From Zerene cesonia (taxonomy: Eukaryota > Arthropoda > Insecta > Lepidoptera > Pieridae): 64,000 nt of DNA. The notes below the pieces were generated by a model, which saw only the letters and a list, made by a program, of their open reading frames with translations, was not told the DNA's origin and ran no database searches. A program made the position numbers and the translations under genes. This document shows, one piece after another, positions 12,230 through 26,523 of this stretch. Where the stretch lies: the NCBI RefSeq assembly GCF_012273895.1, contig NC_052112.1:4340001-4404000 (forward strand), given 5' to 3'. Every line of letters begins with the position of its first letter. Within the stretch, counting starts at the first letter, position 1.

Positions 12230-14645
12230 AAATTATAAATTAAATTTAATTAATTAGCAAAATAAGTAAAACACGTCTGCACTGTGCAGTGGTCCGGGGA
12301 AGAAGGAAGAAATTAAATCAGAAAATCATACTCAAAACTATTTAATTGAAGGTGACATCGTTAAACTAAAAATATATTTTACGAATTGATGTATTTTTTT
12401 CATGTATTTAGTTTCACTGTATAAAAATTTATGCTTTGATTAAAAGAAATCTTTCCGTTTAAAGTGGGTTCAATTCGAGTCCAAGGGAGTCGGTTTCATA
12501 CAAACATACAGGTGAATCTAATTCAATCGTGTTAAAAATAAGCCTAGCATGCAAGTGTTTTAAAAAATTCAAGATGTGTATTCATTCATTCATTCTATTC
12601 AGTTGAATAGACAATTCCGTGTACTGAGGATTTTTAAATATATTATATTATGTTGCATTAGGGATATTCATATAAAATCGAATTATAACAAATACTACAA
12701 GAGGAATTGTTTGAAACCAAATTTCCCAAACACGAAGTAGGTTCTTACATAGAATGTATATTTTTACATTTTTTAATTAAGTAATTTATTATTTTTTAGG
12801 GATAAGAAAATATAATAATATAAATCAGTAAGTACCTATTATGCTTTATTTTTTACTGAGTAACAGGAAAATAGGTGATATTTATTATAAAAAAAAACAT
12901 TTTGTTTGTAGGAAAGTTTTATAAGTATCTTAGTACGTATTGCTTTAAAATAAATTGATGAAAAATTTTAAACACCCTGTATCAGATGCACCGCTGCACT
13001 GGGGCCGGGGTCGTCTCTGCCACCGAATGCAGCGCCTTAATCAAGCCTAGGCAATTTATGTCTGACACACTTTGTTTATTGGGTTATGCTTTATTGAAGA
13101 AAAGCAATAAAAATGTAATTTCACACACAGCAAAAAATATTTAAATTATGATTTTTAGAACATTACTCAATGCAATTAAAGCCAAATTGATCTTTCATTG
13201 AACAGTTTAGGAGAAATTGGCGCATAAGTACCGGAATCTATTTCTATAATTATTATTATATTTAAATATAGATAAAAAGGATCCCACACCTTTTCACAAT
13301 ACAGTTAATATTTTTAGAGATATGAATTTTTAAGGTTCGAAAAATCTTTAATTTGGGTACCTTTTTATTTTCGGCCATCACGCGTTTTCCTAGATTATAA
13401 ACTTGATATAGAGAAACTGGTTTTAAGTTATTTCTTTATTTTTCAATAATATGTTTAATATAATATCATTTATTTAATTAATACGATAGTCTATTTATAA
13501 TTAACCAACTCTAATTACTACAAACATTTTGCGGCTGTGACATTAATAAGCGAATACATATCTCCTTTCTCGAAAATAATACTGTCGATGAGAAGTTGGA
13601 ATGGCCCAAACGAATTCTGTCTTAAGTTGAAGGGCGGCGCGCCCTCGTCCTAAGTGCCAACATTACAACTTTTTTCGATACGTGAGGTCGACAACACGGT
13701 GTTTTTATTTGCGAAATCTATATTTGTATTTCAATCAATTTTTATAAAAAAAATTTTATAGTTTAAGGTGATATTGGATATGAGAACATGTAAGATAAGA
13801 TCTAACGTGTTTATGCTTTTAATGTTATATAATATCGGATAATATATATGTATTATTAAATAAACTGTACGGAAATCGATACTAAGGGTAATAATGCAAA
13901 GACAATTTTCCTTAAAAATTGAGTTATGATTTAAGATTAGAATGTATTCATCCAAATTATGTACACAAAATTAAATTGAAAGAAATGTGAATAAATCATT
14001 AGTTAGTGTTGTCCGTTTAATTATAGACATCTCGTCTAGACTCCGTTCAACCTAATCCAAATTGACGACAGGAGTTTACGTGTCGTGCATTATCTGGAGT
14101 TAATTCCAGTTAAGATTTAATAGTGACATAACACAACATTCAACTTGCTGTAGTTAAAAAAAAAACAATACTTAAAAATTACACAAATGCCTATATTCTT
14201 AAGAGATGTTTTCTTTGATTAACTCGGAAATCGCATTTGATTAAAACCCCTTAGTCTTTTTAAACTGTACGTTTGTGGGACTTGACGATAATCTCTTGAG
14301 ATTAAACAGTACTGCAGATTTGTAATAAAAACGACGGCACAAGATCGACTAAGTTCGAATCCATTAAAATGTGCATACAAAGTGCAAGTCACCTAGGGTG
14401 TGTGAGGGCTATAAGCTTGTTGTAATTTATAAGTGCAACGATGCGTAAAATGAATGAAAGTTGTGGTAAATATCCATAATATTTAAATTTATTCATCCAC
14501 CGTGAAGGATTTAAAATCTGTGTCCATACTCGGTACACCATACATTCCGTGATTAATACCATAACGTGCTTTTATTTTCGTATTTTTTTAATTTTAATTC
14601 AAACATATGTTATGGCATTGTATAGTTTTAATGATGGCTGTATAA

Positions 14646-14687
14646 ATTTGATGATATTTCATAAGTAACTATGAAATATCATCAAAT
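14646..14687. repeat. Perfect hairpin, 18-bp arms, 6-nt loop
   Basis: Left arm 14646-14663 (ATTTGATGATATTTCATA), loop AGTAAC, right arm 14670-14687 exactly complementary. It lies 64 bp from the Helitron copy at 14752. Confidence 0.93.
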
Positions 14688-14751
14688 ATCAAAATCAATC
14701 AAAAAGCATATAATGGCGGAAAAGCATCATCATAAAATAAATATGTATGTA

Positions 14752-14897
14752 CTAGCCGTGTCAAAAAAACCAAATGTTTCTATAGCGTATCAATGCCAAG
14801 TAACATCAAAATTCGTCCAGTAGTTTCGTGTGAAAGAGTAAGAAACAAAAACAAACGTACATCCTAACAAACTTTCGCATTTATAATAATAGTAGGA
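14752..14897 (-). mobile_element. Short Helitron copy with both termini
   Basis: Minus strand: TCCTACTATTATTATAAATG at the 5' end, and CTAG at 14755-14752 at the 3' end, flanked by A and T. It is shorter than the other copies and its 3' end (GACACGGCTAG) lacks the CGCGG..CCGCG hairpin. It is therefore a different subfamily or an internally deleted copy. Confidence 0.7.
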
Positions 14898-15480
14898 TAG
14901 AATGCTCAGGTGGCATGTGTAAATAACACTAAAAAGTAAAAAAGCAGTTGAATGAAGGTTAGTGTAATATGTTGTTTTAAGCCATTCGTTAAAACTACGC
15001 TAACATATGGTAGAGATATTTCATTTTACAGTTTTGCTTCAAATACCGTTGAACACAAGCAATTTTGTCATATAGCTGCGTACAAACACACATGGGACAT
15101 AATGGCAGAATGCGGTAATGCTCATCCCATATTCTACGAGCACGCACTTCAACAAGCCTGTCTCATGGGCCTTGTATTATGGGACAAACTTTTGTATATT
15201 TTCTTACATGTGCCTTTGTATCACTCTTTAAATAAAGCTTTGGGTACATTTTGTATTTTTAATTTAAAGTAGTTAATTGTTGCATTTAATTTATTTACTT
15301 ATTTTCAAATACAGAAGTAGATAACACAAAATTCTACTTACCAAAGTTAACAAATCCTCTACATTATAGACCCCGAACGGTAGCAGAATTTAAAAACCGC
15401 AATCATGTCGTATAAACGGCACTAAATAGGTTAGTAGATAATATAGTGTACAGACGTCCAACCTTCCAAGACATAAGGTA

Positions 15481-15690
15481 AAAGAACTGCAAATGCGCAT
15501 CCGGGCGGGCGGAGGGGTGGAGGCTGTGTTCCGACGAAGGGCGGCAGTGCGCCGCGCGCGCCCGCTCCAACTACGCGGCCACACTCGCTTTTACATTGTT
15601 TACGTGTAGTGTACACGCGGCTCAATTGACGTTTGTGATAACTTGCTCAATTACTGTGTTTGTGTGCGAAAACTTGTTAGGTTGTGAGTG
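15481..15690 (+). promoter_or_regulatory. CpG-rich island, candidate promoter and non-coding first exon
   Basis: A sharp GC-rich patch (15500-15600, many CpG) in AT-rich DNA, followed at 15610-15690 by GT-rich sequence (GTGTTTGTGTGCG, GTTGTGAGTGTGTG) that resembles insect 5' leader exons and includes a possible TT|GTGAGT donor near 15676. It lies between candidate exons A and B, so it could be the leader of exon B. No initiator or TATA box identified; open frames on the minus strand here are by-products of high GC. Confidence 0.35.
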
Positions 15691-17689
15691 TGTGTGAAAA
15701 GTTTTGGAGATTTTTAACATATCGAAATAAATATCAATCGCTTTTGCGCATATTTATCGCAAATCCTATATTTACGGTTTTGGAACAGTGTTCGATCTAA
15801 TTGTTTATGAGGTATATAAGTTAGTTATAAGGAACCAAAAAGTTTACATGCTTGATTTGTAAATAACGAAGTATGCTAATTTTCCGATAAATAGAGCGAT
15901 TGCTCGCTGTATGTTACCGATACTTGATATAACCCTTTTACATTTATATTTGGTTTTAATTTACGCTCTTAAGAAGCAAAAAATTTACATATAATGACCT
16001 AAAAAAGTCTTAAAGGACTCTATGCTAATGTCACATTATTCCAGGCCTCGTGCGCCTCTAGATAAAAGCACAAGAATTAAAAGAATGTAGGTGTAGGCAT
16101 AGTGTTATAAAGAGTCAGCGTTCCTAAAAGAATACTTATTGCTAAGCTACGATATATTGTAATACATGAGATTATTTTCAGGTGGAAATAAAAAGACAAT
16201 TGTAACGATTTATTGAAGAAAAATAAATTAACATGTAGCAAAATAAATACTACATACTAATATGTACGTATTTTTTATAGAAATGGAAACGGAAAGAAAA
16301 AAGGTGTTTAGTTTTAATTTCTTTAAAGTTATTATTTTTTGGCAATTATACAATCTAGAATCTGGCATAATTTATACATTTGTGTTTTAATAATTTAAAA
16401 AGTGGTTTTACTAAAATATTCGTAGAAAATGACGGAATAGCCGACAGAATAGTGACTCATTGCGAGCAATTCACGCTATTCATGTTTACTCTAGTTGTCA
16501 TTAACTAGACCGAAATTAAAAATTGTTTCATAATTTGTAAAACTTTCATTCGCGTGTGAACTCTTTTATCGTTTTGTGTATCTATTAAAAAAATAGCATA
16601 GTTTTAATAGTTAATAATATGATATTTTGAAATACACATATCGTCATTATTTTATGTGTTTGTCTAATCAGGAAAAGTTCGTGAAATTAAAATACCCTTG
16701 TAGTAAGTGACTATGGCATCCGTAACAATCCACGGTAAATTTAAGTTTTGGAGTCCGGTTATAAATAAAAAATAGTAAATATATAGGACGCAATTATATT
16801 GACTCCTTGAAGCGCCATATTATATTATAGCTATGGCGCCTATCCCTTGTAATATTATAGTAACAACACGTGGTGTGAGCCGAGCGTGACCATTTTGTGC
16901 TGGAACACAGCGCTCTCATAAAAACAATAATATTATATAGTTGACTTATAAAATCACCTTAGCGAAAATAAATTATATTTATATGTACTTTCAAATGACT
17001 GCCGGAATCTCATTAATTTTGTCGTTTAAAATATGAGCTCTCTATTAGGAGACAGGATAACTGAGAAGATTTTTAGAATTGCAAATAAAGCGAATTAATC
17101 GCATTTTAAACCCTGTATTTTAGGCGTTTTAATAAAATGAGAGCAATAACATTATGCAGGTAGTAATTAGGATAATTTTATCCGGTAACAAAGTAAAAGT
17201 GAAAATCAGTTAATTACTGTACCGAGGTGCAAAATATGAATAATGTAATGCGGTTTATTTGATATTCTCAAGCAAATTTAGTCGGGATGAGGCTGTGGAA
17301 TTATTGGATGTAGACGTGACCGAGCTGCCGTGTGCCGAATAACAATACGGTGGGATATTTGGATATTTTTTAGAAAAATCCCCTATGTGTTTGGCGAAAT
17401 AATACATTTTTTTTATAATTAGGGTAGGAGTAAAATACTTGGTTATATAATTCAGATACTTTAATTATTATTAAGCACGCGCGTTAAGGAGTAAAGAACC
17501 TCTAAGACATATATATATTTTTTAAATTCTAGGAAAATTACAACGAAATTGTAGAAGACTTTTAGCCCAATCAATCAACTCTGGAATAGTATAATCAAAA
17601 TACCATCGTAAATGCTTACTTTCTTGGACTGGTTAGGTGAAGTTCGTTATATACATTGAAGATGACTGTCTTATGAACTATTATGATCG

Positions 17690-17985
17690 TGTCGATCATC
17701 ATCTTCATCATCGACCCATAGATGATCCCACAGCAGGGCCCCAGGCCCTTATGTGGCTTCAGGTCATAATCCACCACGCTGACCTAGCGAGAGACACCAC
17801 GCGACGGATGTCACAAATCGAAAATTCTTGGACATGCTGGATGCCTCCCTATGTTCTCTTTCATCATTTTGAGCATTGCTGATGTGATGAGGGTAATGTG
17901 CAGATAAATTGAAAAATCAATGTAGTTTTTGCACGCTCGGTATCGAATTCCCGACTTTTCTACTGAAGTCCGATCTATACCGCTC
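17690..17985 (-). mobile_element. tRNA-derived SINE, degenerate, minus orientation
   Basis: Left part resembles the 3' half of common lepidopteran SINEs (CATCATCTTCATCATC start, CCCACAGCAGGGCC, CCACCACGCTGACCTAG). The right end, read on the minus strand, has tRNA-like A and B box remnants (GAGCGGTATAGATCGG; GGGAATTCGATACCG). Open frames across it are meaningless. Boundaries approximate. Confidence 0.65.
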
Positions 17986-20592
17986 AGATCGGTTATTAAT
18001 CAGTAAAATAAACTGACTTTAGCAAACAAAACAAATCTCATTCACTGTTAACAATGAAAGAACAAAAACAAAAGTGTCACGTAACGATCGCCCGGGGCTG
18101 GGGAGGCCTACATTCGTTTTTGATTAAACAAATTGTCCGAACACTTTATTGCTCCCTTGGGCTAATATACTCTTCTCAGTTGCGACTTTTACTACGCACT
18201 AGGTTTACAACTTTAACACACAACGGGTAACAATAGCAGGGTAGAAAGGTTAACTTTATATTTCCTTAATTATACGAGGCTATTTAGGATTAAGGTTCAC
18301 TATTTTTTATGGAAGGAGTTGAATAGATGTTATAAGAGTTTGTGATAGTATTCATAGAATGCTTATATTAAATGTACCAATATACAAAATACCATTGTAT
18401 TTCATATTGTCTATTAGTTCAAGGTGCATTTATAGTTTTTATTTCCAACCAAAAATATTATTTGAGTTAGAGTCGTCCTATATTTAATTTCATACAATTT
18501 TTCATAAATCTTTCGGTTGTTATTGAATATTATGGAATACAACGAAGGTTTGCAGCTGCGAACCACAATATTTTAGAATATTATAAGACAGGTGGCTGTC
18601 GAACATGCATGCTTTGAATATTGTATGCAGCTTAAGATGACAGCAATAAACCCGTTCAGGCGAAAACCAACGTTACATCGAACGAGGAAATATAGTTGTG
18701 CATATCCTTTGGAATTGCAATAAAGTAATGTAAACAAAGTAGAATCGTTTCTGTGAAACATCGTTCTAATAATCTAGCTGTATGTGTCGTGTTACATACT
18801 AGGTTAGCTTTTCTAAATTAAACTTTTTTAAACTTCATTTCAATTCGTACATATAGGTTATATGTAGATATAGTTGTTCTATATATGTATACATGTTTAT
18901 TGAAAACAGTTTGGCTATTGCGTAAATTAACAAAAATAAAAAAAAATACATTAAACCACAACCACTACTGTTACGTGCAGAGAAAAGTGATATCCGTATA
19001 CTCAAGCCCTTTTAAACTTTAAGCTTTCTATCTGGTTTATTTGACAGCCGACTTTTTATTCAGTCTCGTAACATGTTGCTACGTCAAACTATAAATCTTC
19101 TTAATCATAATTTTAAAACTAACATTTCATTGTTTTATCGTTCGTACAATAGTAGTTAAACGAATGTGAAATAAATTTCTAATTCAACTAACGATAATAT
19201 GGGATATACGGTGTAATGTACACACAAAAATAACAATTTACCTTAGTTCAATTCTGCTAATTAAGCTTAATTTATAGTTAACTATTAAATTCACCTCCCC
19301 TGTTTAACATAAAGACGTCAATTTTGTGAACTTTGCTAGACTTCAGTGAAAAGGATTAGGGTAGGAAATAAAGTTTTCCTTTGAATTTATTGGTATATGT
19401 ATGGTAACGCTAAAGGGTTGTCAAAGAACAAGTATATTTTAAACCTTTTATTTTACCACTGATTGAATTTTAATGGCATTCCTTTTTACTGTGGTGAAAA
19501 ATAGTTTAAATTGAAGTATTATTAAATAGCGCATTACATTTTGTTTCAATTTTATTAAGTAGGAAAATGAAATATAGCTTGATAAAAATGAAATAAATTT
19601 AAATATAATCTCTTAACTTTCTGTTAACGTTATAAATTGAACTTGAAGTGTTTAAAATGCAACCCTAGTTTGTGAGAGAATTGTATTATGACATAAATGT
19701 TATCTAACATTTTTAAGTCACATTTAGTCACACGATGATCGCGAAATACTTGGACTGTCGCGTGAGGGAAGGGCATTAGACGCAAATGTCGTAGAACCCT
19801 TTAGTGTTATTTATCGGGGAGCAGTTGCTTCTGACTTCGATATAAATACACGTTATATAATAAATATTGTGTAAGCTTCGTCGCGCGTTATGAAATATTA
19901 CGAAGCGACTTTGTAACAATATACGAACTGTACAAATTAGAAATTTCAGTCACGTGCTTGTATGAGAATATTGGAGTTTATTGGCGAATATGTTAAGGTA
20001 TACTGTTTTAAATTTGATTGAAATAAAAAAGGCACTGACTTCATTAGGATTGCCTCTTAAAAATTAGAAACAAAAACAAAGAACACTATTATCATTCAGA
20101 AATAATAGAGCTCTCTACTAGTGAAAAATTTTCATAGTCGGTTATGTATCTTTTGAGTTTATCACTTGCAAACAATAAATTCAGCTTACAATTAATAATA
20201 GCAGTGTAGTGTAGGTATACATTATTAACACTATTTAACTCATAACGATTATTCAATAGAAATCAATCTTACTTAGTGTTATGCTGTAATATACGGATAA
20301 TTAATATGTACGTACCTAATCTTAAGGCATGCTAATTATTCAGATGAGCGCGTCTAATCGGATCAGCAGCTATAAAATATGCTTATGAAAGAGTTATCCA
20401 AAGAGTATTTCCCGTTAGATATCTTTATTATTAACAGATTATTTACGTTTTGTTTAACATTTTGTAAAAAAAAATTATATAATAACGAAGTGCATTTCAT
20501 TAGATACAACTTTATGTTTTTGCGATTATACCAAGAAATTATGATTCATAAAACCCCATGTGTTTCTTCGTACGCTACGAGTATGTTTTTTT

Positions 20593-20645
20593 TTTAAGAA
20601 ACGTGGTTGTAAGCTCTTTGTGAGCTTCCAATCACCTTTCTTAAA
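20593..20645. repeat. Imperfect hairpin, 24-nt arms
   Basis: Arms 20593-20616 and 20622-20645 with three mismatches around the loop TTTGT. The outer TTTAAGAAA / TTTCTTAAA and inner AAGCTC / GAGCTT parts pair perfectly. Confidence 0.8.
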
Positions 20646-22150
20646 TTTTAATTTTTATAAGCATTAATTTGTTATCGTTCGTCTAACATCGAATAACATT
20701 AAGTTCTCTTATTACACACAATACCTAGTTTATTTAATTTATTTTGCCATACTAGATGAGAATTAGCTGAAAACGAATTAGGACAAAGATAAGCGGTAAT
20801 TAGTGAAATGGGTTAGATAAATGCTCATGTTCAAATGTGCGTGAGTAATGCCATTATAGGTGTAGGGTAATTAAAAAGGAATAAATTTACCAAGACAAGT
20901 AACGGGGGAGAACGATAATTTACGACCGTCCTTGATTTTAACTCAATAAGTATTAATAGAATTCGAATACGATCAGTGATTGATTTTTATTTCAAGGATA
21001 CGCTGCAAAATGAAATTATTAGGCAATCAAGTTTTAGTCAAATGATAATGCAATATACTTTAAGAAGGAATTTGCTGAGGTTTTCTTCGTAAAAGTATGA
21101 TCGTTATTAATTCTCATATGAAAATTATAAATAGTAATTACTATTGATGTTGGTGATCTTCGAGGACACAAGCAAGTGATATTGACATGGACATAAGTAA
21201 TAGATGTTTAATAAATCAGGTCATATTGCAATGCATATTGTCTGCTAATTGCACATAATCTATTCAGTGACCGCCAACAGCCTACTAAACATGTCTGAAC
21301 ACCAAGCTATTGATTTGCCATCAAGGTTCGACTTTTCATCATCATTGCCTACCCCTTAATTCCCCCACAATTATATCTAGATTATTGGAATGTTTAACAT
21401 CAAAACGGGTATCACGTTCATTTACAATTAAATTATTCATGGATTTGATTGGTAGTGTGGCTTTCAAAGCACAATTCAAAAACTTCAGTTTGTGGTTAAT
21501 ATTACGTTACAATGCAGAGGATAAATGATGGGTATATATTGTTATACTAAATGAACTTACGCACATTTAGTTTCAAGGACTTTTTCGTATAATCTTTCAC
21601 AACCATTAGATGTAAAAGACAAAATTAACTACATAAAAATAAACTTGATGTGATTATCTAAGATGTATAAAATTTCCTCTGCAGATGCAGAATATGTGAT
21701 AAAAATAATAGTACTGTAACTCGTAGAAAAAATACCTAATGAATACTTAAAAAAATATAGTCTTATCTTGGATGCTACGAAAAGGGATCACGTTTCGCAA
21801 ACATTGTTATAGACAGTCTATTTAATGTAATAAAATTTTATATTTGCCAATTCACGTAATGGCATCCCGTAACTATTTACCCTTGGAGGGTAATTGTTCA
21901 CGGCGGGTCGAATGTTATGGTAATTTATGACCTGACGGACACCGGTCAGCCCGATCAGGGTTAATACCTGTTGAGTTATGAGCCGGATTATTTAGCTTGA
22001 ACGTCTTGACCCAAGTGTTTAAACAAATCAGTTTACAAATTTTGCCCTTCAGAGCTGTAAAAACTATTCATGACGATATTGCAAAACTTTCACGTCAACA
22101 ATATTTTAAATAAGCTGTAGGCAATTGATATTTCGTAGCTAAACTTTAGT

Positions 22151-22452
22151 CATCAGCCCATATATGTTTCCACTACTGGGACACAGGCCTCCTAATAGGG
22201 CTCAGGTCCACCATGTTGGCCAAGTGCGGGTTTGTAGGTGTCACATGTCGAACTTTTGACGTCGGCATGTCCGTTTCCTCACGATGTTTTTCTTCACCGA
22301 TTTGAGCGGTGGTGATGTAAGACATATCGCATATGCAGTTAAATTCAAAAAGCAATTTATTCCCTGCACACTTTCCTGGTTTCGAACCAGGCAAAATAAG
22401 TCAGGCTTATTGATTTTAAGTCCGAGGTACTCACCATTGAGCCACCACTGCT
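22151..22452 (-). mobile_element. tRNA-derived SINE, minus orientation
   Basis: Read on the minus strand, a tRNA-like head begins near 22452: A box TGGCTCAATGGTGAG and an exact B box GGTTCGAAACC (around 22378-22391). The body contains the TCACGATG / TTCACCG blocks and ends in the CACTACTGGGACACAGGCCT motif shared by many lepidopteran SINEs. TTTAGT lies at both ends (22145 and about 22453), possibly a decayed target-site duplication. Confidence 0.8.
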
Positions 22453-22906
22453 TTTTAGTTAAACTGTATTATGTTATAAGAGAAATTCAGTTTTCTAGGC
22501 GTGCAAACGTCGGTCCTTTGGTTAGGGGCCGTCGTCGCGTCAAGAGCACTATTTATCTTCCAGCCGTCAGCAAAACGAATGGTCCGGTTAGAATATTTGC
22601 ATTCCTTTAACGGTCTGCTAACTGAAAGTCTATCTCAAGTGCAATTTGTGTTCTCCTGAAGTCTAAAAGATTTATGTAGCTATTATTTGTAAAAGAGCGC
22701 ATTTTGAACTGACAAAAAACACACTATACATACACTACACTACATATGTCAACTTGCTAATCAAGTTTATAACAACAATGTCAAAACATAAGTTTACCAG
22801 GTAACTTGATGCGGTAAGCGATGACGTTTGTTTTCAATGATTTATTTTAGTTTATAAATTCTGAGTATTCAATGACAAATGATTTATAGTGGTTTAGAAA
22901 TTATGA

Positions 22907-22942
22907 GAGTTTATATTGAATTTAGAAATTCAATATAAACTC
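22907..22942. repeat. Perfect hairpin, 17-bp arms, 2-nt loop
   Basis: Left arm 22907-22923 (GAGTTTATATTGAATTT), loop AG, right arm 22926-22942 exactly complementary. Confidence 0.93.
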
Positions 22943-23554
22943 ATTTTTGTCGAAATTAAGGAGACAGTTATCCCATTCATTAATTAAGCAAGTAATCTGA
23001 ACCTTCAATGTTTTCATTATCCTCCCTTTAGCATACCTCCCCTATTTAATATTATTCACTTTACTTAATATAAGACTGCTGACTATTTTAAAGAAAATTT
23101 AATTTTATCCTTATCACCATTTTTCAATGAAATTTACTTCATGTCTTTTTATAAGCACCTGCATTATATTTATATGGTTTAACAGAATTTACGTAATTTT
23201 TATTAAAATCTCATATAAATGAACTATATAAACTTAACTTACTAAACTGTACTATACAAAGCATAAAAACATTGCCCGCAAGCCGCTACATGTAACCGAT
23301 GCTAACCAATCCCCAAACATATTTTAATAAACGCAGCGTCTAAATTAATTAATTCTGCAAGACTGATTCCCGTTACATTTATTACGACAAGGTTCCATTA
23401 CAATATAAAAACCCCTCACGAAGTACTTTTTCCGTTTACACGAGGGTCATTATGGCATGATCCGGTAGCTTGAACGGATAACTTATGGTGGGTCATGGAA
23501 TCTGCATTTAAATAGGATCGAGGTTCATATCAGAGGGATTACGCAGGAAGGTTC

Positions 23555-23612
23555 CGCTCCGGTTTCGATCCGTGGACGGAAAATATGGCGCTCGGCCAAC
23601 TAAGCTCTGGGT
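23555..23612 (-). mobile_element. tRNA-like SINE head
   Basis: On the minus strand: AGCTTAGTTGGCCGAGCGCC (D-arm / A box like) and GGATCGAAACC (B box, 23571-23561). The acceptor stem and anticodon stem do not close, so this is a SINE head or tRNA pseudogene, not a functional tRNA. The body probably extends to the left to about 23460. Confidence 0.55.
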
Positions 23613-26523
23613 CTAATGTGGAAACTTTCAGTTTGTGTGACGGTTACGACATTTTTGTAGTTAGTCCACAACATTGGGTGTTTCACTGCTATTTTCCTGA
23701 CTATTGATTACTTTTTTTGTAAGATTCATAGATTGTCACATTTATTTAAGACAAAAATTCAAAATTTTTCATTTCCTTTTCTTTACAATTCGTGTTAAAC
23801 TAATATGTGATTGGATATCACACTATAGAATAAGCAAAAATAAATGGATTCTATAAATGTAGAAATAAAGCAACATGATTTGCATTGCAAAAAAAAATTA
23901 ATCAAATAAATTATTCTACATTTCTGTAAATCCACTTTTAAGAACGTCGTTTGTTTAATTCCTTTTTTACGAAGATATAATCTTAAAATAACAGTACCGT
24001 TTCAAAGAGAAGTGAGCTAGTTTATTGCAGTTTAATAAGTCTCGAGTCTACAGGTCCAATAAGTAGCTACGACATGAAGTGTAGACACAACTCAAGGGAA
24101 ATAAGCGTCCAATGTCTTATTGATTCTGCATCTAAGATTACAGTGATGTAACTATACTTTGACATTGAAACAAGACCCGACATAAGTCTGCTTGATTAAA
24201 TTACATAACAGCCTGCATATTGCTATTTTTCTACAATATTTTTATTATGTTAAAAGAATATTATTTCGAACGATTATATGTAATGTTTTAATTGTTTGCA
24301 GTTGTAATTAAGGCTTGGATTGTTTTAACTATTAGATAGTGGAAATATATATAAATTTGATAAAAATACAGCTAATATGTATTTTAGTTATAAGAAAATA
24401 AGTTCATATTTTTATTTCACATCACGTTGTACGGCTTTAGCTGAGTATAAAATATGGTTAGGAAGGCTACAGTAAAACAAGAGAAAACATTATAAACGCG
24501 AACATATGAGGAAAACTCGTTTTATGACCCGACAAAACCGGTTCGACGTGATCCCTCGGTAATGGAATGAGAAAAAATAATTATGTGCTGCTTTAGTTCA
24601 AATTTTATTTTAGCAGCTAATAGATTGATATTTTGTGCGATGTATTCGCGCTAATATTTAAATATTGACTTAATTACGTACTACGCAAAACTTACTCGCA
24701 AACAATTTACTCAAATTCAAACATTATTCAATGAGACTTCTTATAAAAGCACATTTATTCTTCTATAAATTGAAAGAAATATTGTAAGACTGTAGGACCT
24801 TTTTGTATATACTTTCTCTCCATCCATATTCGATTATTTTTGTGTGAATAGCTTTAAGAAATTAGCAACTGTTATTAAAAAGTGTGAACCGAACCTACAA
24901 ACAAAATATATTCAGTTCCATTATTACATTATCATATCAAAGGATTATCAAATCTTCAAGTAGGATATGAACACTTGAATTCCATCAGGACTGAACATCA
25001 ACCCCATACAATTAAATCATGATAAATGGTTCGGGAAAAATCTCATCTAAATATTTAATCGAAAATTCCCCCACACTATTGCAGAATGCGTTTTAGCCTG
25101 CATAGGGTACACATGTTCCGACGGGATAACGTCGTCACAGTACTCTTTGTAGAAGTAACTAGTAATGGAATTAATTAAAAATATAATTATTTTAACTTCC
25201 AATATAATACATCTTTTATTTTATTTGAAATTAATTTAATGAAAGTAAAAATTTTAATATAACGTTTACCCAAATAATTAAATAATTAAGGTTGAGAATT
25301 AGTTGTTTAAAAAGTTTTAATATCATTGTCGAAATCATTCAGTAAACCTTTTGGGTATTCTCATAACCACTATAGATATATTGTATTGATTAAAAGCACA
25401 ATGCTTTATGTTTCTTTTTTTATGCATTTCGTTATAAATATGTAAATATCCTTTTACATGTTCCTTCAATATTACAAAATGTATACTCTCACTGTAATAA
25501 CTACCGACACACTGTAATTTTGCCTTAAAATATTATACGGAACTTTACAAGCTGATCTAATTGTTACTTCAAAATGCGTGTTGCACGCGGGACGTTACAG
25601 CAAGACAAGTGCATTGCAGTGTTGGAATTCAGTCCACACAAGGGTGGGGCGGAACCCCTGCTCCGATGCAAATAATAATTCTTCCAGACAAAATATTGCA
25701 CTGTTAATACCGCTAAAATGCCTCGTCCCAGCCCTATTGTGAATAACGTTTATTTGGTTTTATTAGTTTGCCTTAACCGCGAAAAGGGCGTCGATTTGTG
25801 TTTGCTTACCTACGTTGATTATGTCATCATATTGAATCTTTATTAAAATAATATGACATTATAACAATTAATTATAAAACAGAATATAGAAATATAACAA
25901 ATTATTTTGACGTTGATATTTATAGAAATTGTTGTAGGAACAAAAAAAAATTTATCGCTTTTGGCGCCAAAGCTTATACCCGATAGACGATACGTCAACT
26001 AAATCTTTATTTGGTTAATATTCAGCCGTTCTAGGCTAGTCAGTTTCAAGGAAATAAAATAAGTTCTAATAATTTTATATATTTCACTTGAATAACCTTC
26101 TCGTACTTCTATCTGTTTTAGGATAAGCATTCTCAATTTGGTTTCGTATAATTCTCTAATTTCGCTGCCGAACCTTAGATTTTATAGCTTTTCGGTTTCC
26201 CCAACGCAGAATTGCAGCTTAAACTTCGCCTTCCTGACCTATTTAAATATGGGTATATATAAGAACGCCTATAAAATTGACTGTCTTTGTCGTGTTCGCA
26301 GAAATAGAAAGAGACAGTTGCAACGATTTTGCAAGAAAATTGGACATCTTGAGGTAGATTCACATTAAAGGGCGATTAAAGTTAAATTTCATTTTTAAGT
26401 TCAAATTCGCTAGACTTTTCATACACTTTATAGAATACTCTGTTGTCTTGTACCACTTGTACAACAAACACGTAATGTGAGAATTGGTAACTTTCACGTC
26501 AAGCTTTATTGTTACAAGTTACT

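Noticed and set aside
14952..15272. 106-codon open frame
   Set aside because: No recognisable domain, weak composition signal and no start or splice evidence; left as intron.
15390..15625. Two overlapping minus-strand frames of 64 codons
   Set aside because: By-products of the CpG-rich island; two frames open at once and no family similarity.
22173..22610. Open frames on both strands
   Set aside because: They overlap a tRNA-derived SINE; no coding meaning.
23555..23612. tRNA gene
   Set aside because: A and B box-like parts are present but acceptor and anticodon stems do not close; better explained as a SINE head.
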